NCBI RefSeq assembly: GCF_001278705.1
Contig: NZ_CP012600.1
Coordinates: 4,003,417-4,067,416 of the forward strand
Origin: Bacillus gobiensis
GTDB taxonomy: Bacteria; Bacillota; Bacilli; Bacillales; Bacillaceae
Reading direction: 5' to 3'
Length of the DNA stretch: 64,000 nt
Each line of letters starts with the position of its first letter. The first letter of the stretch is position 1. This document shows positions 37,293 through 43,818 of the stretch, piece after piece. The translations under genes and the position numbers were made by a program. The notes beneath the pieces are model-generated. The model had not been told where the DNA came from. It saw nothing but the letters and a program-made list of their open reading frames with translations, and searched no databases.

Positions 37293-38525
37293 TTAAGCGC
37301 TTCCCTTGCTAATCGAACGAGACGGAACGATGTTTTTATGACTGCTTAATAACGTAAATGCTCCAAACAAAGTAAAAGCAAAAACGATTGCTCCCATATA
37401 CAGGTATGTTTGTCTAAAACCAATCTGATCATAAAGCGATCCGACAATAGGCGATAGAACCGCAGTTCCAATCTGTGTAGAAAACTGAAAGCCTATTAAA
37501 TAAAGTACTGAAGACAACCGAGTATCGAAATGTTCCGCAAGATATTTAAAAATGGCTACTAACATAGTTGCAAGCTCAAAGGCATGAATTAATTTAATAA
37601 ATGAAATGCTATAAGGGTCAAAAACCAAGCCTGATCCGATCATTCTGAATGTCATAATACACCCTGCAAGTATCAGGCTGTTTTTAGCTCCAATTTTATT
37701 AACCAAAAATGGTGCCAGAAACATCGTCCCTGCTTCTAGAAAAATCTGAAGAGAATTTAAATATCCAAAAACTTGATTTCCCAAATCTGATGTCGGGAAA
37801 AGTGAAGCATAATATAAAGGAAATTGCTGGTCAAAAACCGTATATACACACGCTGATCCTAGCATAAAAATCATAAATACCCAAAAGTCTTTCAGCTTGA
37901 AAAGGTTTCCCATATCCTTGAGCGTAACAGATTCCGCTTTTTCAATTTCAATTTCATTCATTTCTACTTTTGTAAAAAAGAGAATAAAGATTAATAGTAT
38001 GGCAGAGAAGGAAGCCATCCAAAAGTTAATATTTGGATCGAAATTAAAGATTCTCCCGGCAATGAAAGCAGCAGCAGCAGATCCCACTGAGCCCCACATC
38101 CGAGCGCGTCCAAATTCGAATTTGTATTTCCGGCTTACTTTTTCAATGTAAGATTCGATAGCTGCACAACCAGCAAGAAAAGTGAGCCCAAGGTAAAAAC
38201 CTCCGACTAGTACACCAAACCAAAAATTCCATTTTAAAAGGGGGCCGTATACATAAATAAAGAAAGGGCCTGCCAAAACAACCAATAAACTTATAGTGTA
38301 AAGCAACGTTTTTTTCAATCCAATGCGATCTGATACGTAACCGTATAAAGGTTGGAAAGCCATGGTAAAGACAGCGTTTGCAGAAAAGATTATGCCAGTT
38401 TGAACACCGCTTAGTTTGATGCTTTGGCCAAGCCAAATGGCAAAAAATGAATAACACAATGCGTAAGAAAAGAAAAAGAAAAAGAAATACATACTAAGCT
38501 TCCAATAAATGATTCTTTTATTCAT
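37293..38525 (-). CDS. Oligosaccharide/H+ symporter (MFS, LacY-like)
   Basis: This 410-residue transporter of the oligosaccharide:H+ symporter branch has twelve helices. It shows GYVSDRIGLKKTLLY between helices 2 and 3 and FGRARMWGSVGSAAAAFIAGRIF in helix 5. The N-terminus is unusually rich in Phe (YFFFFFFSYALCYSFFAIWLG). I start at ATG 38525 because AAAGGTGA stands before it; the frame extends upstream without a site. It sits between the LacI regulator and the GH13 gene, so it likely imports an alpha-glucoside such as maltose, sucrose or isomaltose. Confidence 0.88.
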   Translation of the reverse strand: MNKRIIYWKLSMYFFFFFFSYALCYSFFAIWLGQSIKLSGVQTGIIFSANAVFTMAFQPLYGYVSDRIGLKKTLLYTISLLVVLAGPFFIYVYGPLLKWNFWFGVLVGGFYLGLTFLAGCAAIESYIEKVSRKYKFEFGRARMWGSVGSAAAAFIAGRIFNFDPNINFWMASFSAILLIFILFFTKVEMNEIEIEKAESVTLKDMGNLFKLKDFWVFMIFMLGSACVYTVFDQQFPLYYASLFPTSDLGNQVFGYLNSLQIFLEAGTMFLAPFLVNKIGAKNSLILAGCIMTFRMIGSGLVFDPYSISFIKLIHAFELATMLVAIFKYLAEHFDTRLSSVLYLIGFQFSTQIGTAVLSPIVGSLYDQIGFRQTYLYMGAIVFAFTLFGAFTLLSSHKNIVPSRSISKGSA

Positions 38526-38575
38526 ATGTGTCACCTTTCCCGTCAGGTAGTCATGCATTACTACCCGATAAATGA

Positions 38576-38590
38576 TGGAAAACGCTTTCT
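38576..38590 (-). promoter_or_regulatory. Candidate CcpA (cre) site at the symporter promoter
   Basis: On the minus strand AGAAAGCGTTTTCC carries the strong cre core AAAGCGTTTT and differs from TGAAAGCGNTTNCA only at its outermost bases. It lies about 10 bp downstream of the -10, where CcpA would block transcription. Catabolite repression is expected for such an operon. Confidence 0.45.
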
Positions 38591-38599
38591 CTGATTTAG

Positions 38600-38628
38600 A
38601 TTTTACTGAAACCGATTTCATATGTCAA
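38600..38628 (-). promoter_or_regulatory. Symporter promoter with embedded LacI operator
   Basis: On the minus strand TTGACA is followed after exactly 17 bases by TAAAAT, a near-consensus sigma-A promoter. The spacer contains GAAATCGGTTTC (38608-38619), a LacI-type palindrome. A bound repressor would sit directly on RNA polymerase's site. Transcription runs into the symporter and GH13 genes. Confidence 0.8.
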
Positions 38629-38709
38629 TAATTTTTCCATGGATGATCAAGTCGTGATTATACTTGTTTTATTTTATTTCATGATCTATTTGTAGCTTAG
38701 GATTTATAT

Positions 38710-38835
38710 GATATCGATTTCATAATTAGAAAGGAATACCCTGAATATAAAAAGGAATTCCCTTGGATACTAATCAACATCAGGATATCGACTTATTAAG
38801 CTTTAGGATACAAATAGGAGGGTGAAATCGATTTC
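38710..38835. promoter_or_regulatory. Two further LacI-type operators
   Basis: GATATCGATTTC (38710-38721) and the perfect palindrome GAAATCGATTTC (38824-38835) repeat the operator found in the promoter at 38608-38619. The start-to-start distances are 102 and 114 bp. The last copy touches the 3' end of the lacI gene. Three sites allow looping or cooperative repression. Confidence 0.7.
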
Positions 38836-38840
38836 TTATT

Positions 38841-39833
38841 TCAAGTTGATTTACGAACTACGAGTTGGATCGGTAATTCATAGGTTTGCACCTTAAATTC
38901 TGGATTCTTTAAGAGGTCGATTATTATTTCGATCGATTTTTTTCCCATTTGTTCTACCGGTTGTTTAATTGTGGTTAATTTAGGGTTTAATAACTCTGCG
39001 AGAGGTTGATCATCAAATCCCATAACCGCGATGTCGTCTGGGATTCTTAAACCGCATTCAATTGCTTCCATCATGATTCCGCCGGCAATTTCATCACTTC
39101 CTGTAAATACTGCTGTCGGGCGATCGTCCATTTTTAGAATATTTTTCATGACCTGTTTTCCGTCTTCAACCGTATGTTTATTTACAAATATCAGCTCTGG
39201 CTCCACTTCAATCCCTGATTCTTTCAAAGCTGTTTGAAAGCCTTGATTCCGGTCTTTATCTTTTCCTTGCTCTGCAAAAAGACCGCCGGTACAATAAGCG
39301 ATCCTTTTATGGCCTTTTTCGATCAAATGTTTAATTCCAATGTATGCTCCTTTGTATTGGTTTAAATGAATCATTGGAACTTTAGAATTTTCGATATATT
39401 CGTTACAAAGCACGATAGGTCCGTATTCTATATAAGACTCTATTGCTTGCCATTCGTTTTCAATCGATGTCATGATGATCCCATCAACTTGTCTGTTTTT
39501 GAGTAAGTTTAAAAAAGCTATTTCTTTGTCCCTGTCTTCATGACTTTGACAAATAAGAACTTGATAACCTTTACTGTATGCGGCTTGTTCAATCGAATCT
39601 ACCAGGTAAGCGAAAAAAGGATTAACGATCCGAGGAACTATGACGCCAATTGTAGTTGTAACTTGGCCTCTTAATTTTCTTGCGGAAGGGTTTGGAGTAT
39701 AGCCAATCTCTTTCATTGTCTTCAGTACCAGATCTTTTTTTTCTTTTGAAACATAGGAATGGTTATTTATTACACGTGATACCGTTGCTTTCGACAATCC
39801 AGATAATTTTGCAACGTCGGATATTGTAGGCAT
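38841..39833 (-). CDS. LacI-family repressor of the alpha-glucoside unit
   Basis: This 330-residue LacI/GalR protein begins with the helix-turn-helix and hinge MPTISDVAKLSGLSKATVSRVINN and has a periplasmic-binding-like effector domain (TTIGVIVPRIVNPFFAYLVDS; AVMGFDDQPLAELLNPKLTTIKQP). It is the first gene of the unit, followed by its operators and then the symporter. ATG 39833 is chosen because AAAGGGGA precedes it and the family starts at this point; the frame extends 12 codons further without support. The effector is probably the transported sugar or its phosphate. Confidence 0.92.
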   Translation of the reverse strand: MPTISDVAKLSGLSKATVSRVINNHSYVSKEKKDLVLKTMKEIGYTPNPSARKLRGQVTTTIGVIVPRIVNPFFAYLVDSIEQAAYSKGYQVLICQSHEDRDKEIAFLNLLKNRQVDGIIMTSIENEWQAIESYIEYGPIVLCNEYIENSKVPMIHLNQYKGAYIGIKHLIEKGHKRIAYCTGGLFAEQGKDKDRNQGFQTALKESGIEVEPELIFVNKHTVEDGKQVMKNILKMDDRPTAVFTGSDEIAGGIMMEAIECGLRIPDDIAVMGFDDQPLAELLNPKLTTIKQPVEQMGKKSIEIIIDLLKNPEFKVQTYELPIQLVVRKST

Positions 39834-39882
39834 ATGTGCTTCCCCTTTCACCAGTAAGAACTTACACAATTTTATTTTATCA

Positions 39883-39894
39883 ATGACCGGTCAT
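39883..39894. promoter_or_regulatory. Palindrome in the lacI-yunE intergenic region
   Basis: ATGACCGGTCAT is a perfect 12-bp palindrome, 50 bp upstream of lacI and 160 bp upstream of the divergent yunE-like gene. It differs from the GAAATCGATTTC operators and so may bind another regulator. Confidence 0.35.
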
Positions 39895-40053
39895 AACCGC
39901 CACACCGGCATGTTATTACCTATTGAGAAAGTCGGTTAGTTTTGCGAATCGCTGGATTAATAAAGAAGATATTTATTTTATAAGAGTTTCAGGTTTATAA
40001 TAGAAAAATTAGAACTGTGTACAGCTGTATTCCATCTTTTGGAGGCAATATTT

Positions 40054-40791
40054 ATGCTAATTATTCTAACGATGTTCGCTTTAGGAATCTTGCTTGGATT
40101 TGTAGGCGCAGGCGGGGCAGGATTTATTATTGCGCTTTTAACGGTCGTATTTCATATCCCGATACATACAGCCCTTGGAACTTCACTCGCAGGAATGGCA
40201 TTTACAAGCTTTTCGGGAGCTTTCAGCCACTACAGAGAAGGAAACATAAACATAAAAACGGGGCTGATTGTTGGTGTGTTCGCAGCGGTTGGAGCTTTCA
40301 TCGGAGCTAAAATCGCTTTAGTGATACCTGAGCATATTTTACACTATTTTACTTCCGCTATGTTATTTTTATCAGCCATCCTCATGTTTGTTAAATTGTT
40401 TTTTAAAGACAGTAAGGAAGAAAAGAGGTTAAGCGAGCCGGATATGTGGATTAGAAGTATTTTCTTAGGAATCATTTCAGGAATCCTATCTGGAACGTTT
40501 GGTATAGGTTCTGCTCCCTTTATCCAAATCGGGTTGCTAATTCTGCTGCAACTGTCTATTCGCCAATCTGTCGGAACGACCATGCTTGTCATCCTACCTA
40601 TTGCAATTGGAGGAGGATTTGGCTATATCACGGAGGGTGCTGTGGACTTTATACTGCTTCTGCAAATATTAATTGGTACCATGTGCGGATCTTACATTGG
40701 AGCGAAATTCACAAATTTAGCGCCGAAGCCAATGCTGAAAACGGCCTTATTTCTCACACCTGCAATTGCTGGAGTTATCCTTTTGCTATAG
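40054..40791 (+). CDS. yunE: TauE/SafE-family anion exporter (YunE-like)
   Basis: This 245-residue protein has about eight helices and the duplicated TauE/SafE signatures: GFVGAGGAGFIIALLTVVF near the start and GILSGTFGIGSAPFIQIGLL in the second half. The family is linked to export of sulfite or organosulfur anions; the actual substrate is not known here. ATG 40054 is preferred because GGAGG (40041-40045) is 8 bases upstream. A yunG-like gene follows 14 bp later, the same neighbourhood as B. subtilis yunE-F-G but without yunF. Confidence 0.83.
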   Translation: MLIILTMFALGILLGFVGAGGAGFIIALLTVVFHIPIHTALGTSLAGMAFTSFSGAFSHYREGNINIKTGLIVGVFAAVGAFIGAKIALVIPEHILHYFTSAMLFLSAILMFVKLFFKDSKEEKRLSEPDMWIRSIFLGIISGILSGTFGIGSAPFIQIGLLILLQLSIRQSVGTTMLVILPIAIGGGFGYITEGAVDFILLLQILIGTMCGSYIGAKFTNLAPKPMLKTALFLTPAIAGVILLL

Positions 40792-40805
40792 GAGGAAGAG
40801 AACAA

Positions 40806-41147
40806 GTGGATAGAAAAATAAGAAACATATTATTTAAAGCGTGGTCTTTTGAATCGAGTTCACAATGGAGCAAAGGTAACCCGGCAAAGGGGCAATGCGG
40901 GGTTACAGCATTAGTTATTAATGATTTATTCGGGGGAGACATTTTTAAGACGAAAACTGAGGGAGGCTGGCATTTTTACAATCTGATAAATGGTGAACGC
41001 TGCGATTACACAGAATCACAATTTACAAAACCCATTCAGTATTTAGATGTTGTTTCCAGCCGACAAGAGGCATTTGCCGATACAAATGAAAATCAATACA
41101 TGTATTTAAAACAAAAAGTGAATCTGCTGCGATCAAGTTATAAATAA
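40806..41147 (+). CDS. yunG: YunG-family protein
   Basis: This 113-residue soluble protein matches B. subtilis YunG, whose function is unknown. Recognisable parts are AWSFESSSQWSKGNPAKGQCGVTALVINDLFGG and GWHFYNLINGERCDYTESQF. The pattern NPAKGQCGVTA followed by a histidine (GWHFYN) looks like a papain-like Cys/His arrangement, an inference only. The start is GTG 40806 with AGGAGGAAGAG in front; the longer frame to 40683 overlaps yunE and is not likely used. Confidence 0.8.
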   Translation: MDRKIRNILFKAWSFESSSQWSKGNPAKGQCGVTALVINDLFGGDIFKTKTEGGWHFYNLINGERCDYTESQFTKPIQYLDVVSSRQEAFADTNENQYMYLKQKVNLLRSSYK

Positions 41148-41182
41148 AAAAGCCGAATTGTCCGCAGTTGGACTTTCGGCCA
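41146..41182 (-). terminator. Terminator of the AhpD-like gene
   Basis: GCCGAA-TT-GTCC pairs with GGAC-TT-TCGGC as a two-part stem. On the minus strand it is followed by TTTTTT. It also closes yunG, although without a T-run on that side. Confidence 0.75.
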
Positions 41183-41842
41183 TTATTTCTCTTCTTCGTA
41201 GCTTTGAATCAAATTCACCATATGGGCGTAGGGACCTCCGGCAAGTACAGCCGATGTTACCAGGATCGCTTCGGAAAGCTCCTCTTTTGTCGCTCCAGTT
41301 TTTTCTGCTTTTTTCGTATGAGCATCAATGCAATACGGACATTCAGTAACATGGGCGGCACCGACGGCAATGATTTCTTTCAGTTTTGCGCTTAATTTGC
41401 CCTCTTTCATGGCTGCTGCACTGAAATCGGAATAGGCTTTATACCCATCAGGTGCCCATTCTTTTAAATTGTTAAGCTTTTTCACATTGGATTTGTCATA
41501 GAAAGCATCAGGGGCATTTGGATCCGAAGCATTTTGCATGTGAGAGCTATGCGCGACTGCACCGCCTGCTTCCAGTGCAGATGCAACAAATACCGCTTCC
41601 ACCAATTCTTCAAGAGAAACTTCCTCCGCTTTCGCCGTCCTCGTATGAATATAAATGGAATACGTGTCTTCCTTCGCATGAGCGATTGCAACCGCAATGA
41701 TTACTTTTTCTTTTCTCGATAAAGCGCCCTCTTGTAAGACCGTGCTGTTAAATTCCGAATAAGCATGCAATTGCTCAGGAGCTAGATGCTTCAATTGATT
41801 AAGCTTTGTTAGATTTTCTTGTTGATATAAGCTGTTTGACAT
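41183..41842 (-). CDS. Two-domain carboxymuconolactone decarboxylase/AhpD-like protein
   Basis: This 219-residue protein consists of two AhpD/CMD domains in tandem. The C-terminal domain keeps the redox motif ECPYCIDAHTKKA (CxxC plus His). In the N-terminal domain the aligned stretch EDTYSIYIHTRTA has lost both cysteines but keeps the histidine. Such proteins act as peroxidase-linked disulfide reductases or alkylhydroperoxidase-like enzymes. ATG 41842 is preferred over GTG 41851, because AGGGTGG stands at a suitable distance. It is a single gene; a 21-bp repeat array begins 68 bp upstream of its start. Confidence 0.85.
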   Translation of the reverse strand: MSNSLYQQENLTKLNQLKHLAPEQLHAYSEFNSTVLQEGALSRKEKVIIAVAIAHAKEDTYSIYIHTRTAKAEEVSLEELVEAVFVASALEAGGAVAHSSHMQNASDPNAPDAFYDKSNVKKLNNLKEWAPDGYKAYSDFSAAAMKEGKLSAKLKEIIAVGAAHVTECPYCIDAHTKKAEKTGATKEELSEAILVTSAVLAGGPYAHMVNLIQSYEEEK

Positions 41843-41909
41843 GGGACCCACCCTTTCCTTGTTATACTATTTGTGTTTCTTTGGCGAATTATTCCTGTGT
41901 TGGGGCGAT

Positions 41910-42077
41910 TGTATAATTAATTGAAGGAACTGTGCAAATTTGAAGTGTAATTGTTCAATTATTTAAAGAAACTGTTTAATTAATTAATGTACCTGTGCAA
42001 TTAGTTAGTTCAATTGTTCGATTAGTCAAAGGAACTGTGCAATTAAGGTACCCATCTGTGCAATTCGTTGAACTACG
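41910..42077. repeat. Array of eight 21-bp repeat units
   Basis: Motifs of the type TGTGCAATTA begin at 41910, 41931, 41952, 41973, 41994, 42015, 42036 and 42057, exactly 21 bp apart. Units 1 to 8 vary (for example TGTTCAATTA, TGTTTAATTA, TGTTCGATTA). The filler tends towards TTNAAGNAAC. The array lies between the AhpD-like gene and ulaA, in a short intergenic region. A second array with the same unit and period is at 49743-49889. Confidence 0.85.
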
Positions 42078-42134
42078 ATGAAAAAAATAGATGATTCGCA
42101 GCACGGGTTTAGCGGCTTTGAATCATCCATCTAC

Positions 42135-43499
42135 TTAAGCTGACTCAGTCTGTTCTTTTGTACTTTTTCTAGTTTTCCAACCAAGGGCAAACAGCAAGGC
42201 AAGGATTGCTAACACAACAATGATGAAAATCAGATTCGATTGAATAGTGTTTATCATCTGGCCAAGTATGATCCCGACCAAACCGAAGTCTGCGTCGCCA
42301 AACGTCGTGCTTTGGAAACCGAGTCCACCGAGTACGGGAAGCAATAACGCCGGCAAAAAGCTGATCAGAATCCCGTTAGCCATGGCACCAATAATCGCAC
42401 CACGTCTTCCTCCAGTTGCGTTTCCGAAGACTCCGGCTGCTGCTCCCGTAAAGAAATGGGGAACGAGACCGGGTACAATGACAGCTAAACCAAAGACCGG
42501 CAATAACAGCATACAAATGAGTCCGGAAATAAAGCTGAACATAAATCCTAAAATGCTCGCATTGTTGGCGAACGGAAAGACAGCGGGAGCATCCAGGGCC
42601 GGCTTGGCATTTGGCACCATTTTATCTGCAATCCCTTTAAACGCAGGGACGATTTCTCCGAGCAGCATCCGCACACCGGCTAAAATGATGTACACGCCAG
42701 CAGCGAAAGTAAGCCCTTGCATTAATGAGAAAATCAAGTAGTTTTGCCCGTCGCTAAGCTCTGACTCGATAAACTGTCCTCCGGCAAATAAGCTGACGAC
42801 GAAGAATAAGATAACCATCGTTAACGAAACTGCAACCGTTGTGTCACGAAGAAAGCCGAGTGATTTTGGAACTTTAATTTCTTCGGTTGATTTTGAGTTG
42901 CCGCCAACTCGTTTGCCCAGGAATCCGGCAACGAAATAACCGATTGAACCAAAATGGCCGATTGCGATATCATCCGATTTTGTAATTTCTCTCGTATAAG
43001 GCTGTAATAAAGCAGGAAACAAAACCATTAATGAACCTAAAATAATTGCTCCGAGGATAATCAACGGAATCCCTGTAATGCCGCCAGTTGTGAGGATAAC
43101 TGCAATTAAGCAAGCCATAAACATAATATGGTGACCGGTTAGAAAAATGTATTTAAACGGCGTGATTCGGGCTAAAATGATATTCACAATCATCCCAAAC
43201 AGCATAATCATTGCCGTTTCCGCGCCGAAGCTTTCTTGCGCGACAGCGACGATTGCTTCATTGTTAGGAATGATGCCGTCTACATGAAAAGCATGGTTGA
43301 ACATGCTGCTGAACTTATCAAGCGAGCCAATAATGACGGTTGCGCCGGCACCTAAGATGACAAAGCCAAGAACGGTTTTGAGTGTGCCGGAGACTACGTC
43401 GGCTGCCGATTTTCGCTGAGCTAACAGCCCAACTAATGCAAACAGCCCGACTAATATTTCCGGTGTGCCGAGAATATCGTTCATAATGAGGTCAATCAT
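42135..43499 (-). CDS. ulaA: PTS ascorbate-type transporter, EIIC component
   Basis: This 454-residue integral membrane protein of the UlaA (SgaT) family shows the conserved block GHHIMFMACLIAVIL, the loop REITKSDDIAIGHFGSIGYFVAGFLGKRVGG, and the GNATGGRRGAIIGAMANGILISFLPALLLPVLG region. It moves L-ascorbate or a related acid sugar while it is phosphorylated by EIIB. ATG 43499 is preferred since AGGAGG is 8 bases upstream; TTG 43502 is one codon earlier. It is the third gene of the regulator-IIB-IIC operon. Confidence 0.92.
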   Translation of the reverse strand: MIDLIMNDILGTPEILVGLFALVGLLAQRKSAADVVSGTLKTVLGFVILGAGATVIIGSLDKFSSMFNHAFHVDGIIPNNEAIVAVAQESFGAETAMIMLFGMIVNIILARITPFKYIFLTGHHIMFMACLIAVILTTGGITGIPLIILGAIILGSLMVLFPALLQPYTREITKSDDIAIGHFGSIGYFVAGFLGKRVGGNSKSTEEIKVPKSLGFLRDTTVAVSLTMVILFFVVSLFAGGQFIESELSDGQNYLIFSLMQGLTFAAGVYIILAGVRMLLGEIVPAFKGIADKMVPNAKPALDAPAVFPFANNASILGFMFSFISGLICMLLLPVFGLAVIVPGLVPHFFTGAAAGVFGNATGGRRGAIIGAMANGILISFLPALLLPVLGGLGFQSTTFGDADFGLVGIILGQMINTIQSNLIFIIVVLAILALLFALGWKTRKSTKEQTESA

Positions 43500-43533
43500 C
43501 AACGTTTCCTCCTTTTCCTTATCTTGCTGTTAC

Positions 43534-43800
43534 TTAAAGATTGTTTTCCAAGGCATGCCGGAGCTCATTTTTATCCAATAAGTTTTTTAATAAAGCAACA
43601 TTACGAGAGCCATCTGCGATATTGCCGAGAATATCCTCAGATCCGATGTACAGATCAGCCGGTTCCGTTTTTGCAGTAGTTAGATCGGTATGGGAGACGT
43701 CAGCTTCAACATTCATTTCTTTTAATATCGCCTTGACGTTCATCTCTACGATCATTGAGCTTCCTAATCCATTTCCACATACAACTAATATTTTTTTCAT
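43534..43800 (-). CDS. ulaB: PTS ascorbate-type EIIB component
   Basis: This 88-residue EIIB domain has the phospho-accepting cysteine in ILVVCGNGLGSSMIVEMNV (Cys 8). It passes phosphate from an EIIA to the sugar carried by UlaA. ATG 43800 follows GGAGGG. The gene sits 18 bp after the regulator and 34 bp before ulaA. No free-standing EIIA gene accompanies it. Confidence 0.92.
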   Translation of the reverse strand: MKKILVVCGNGLGSSMIVEMNVKAILKEMNVEADVSHTDLTTAKTEPADLYIGSEDILGNIADGSRNVALLKNLLDKNELRHALENNL

Positions 43801-43818
43801 CTTAAATCCCTCCGTAAG

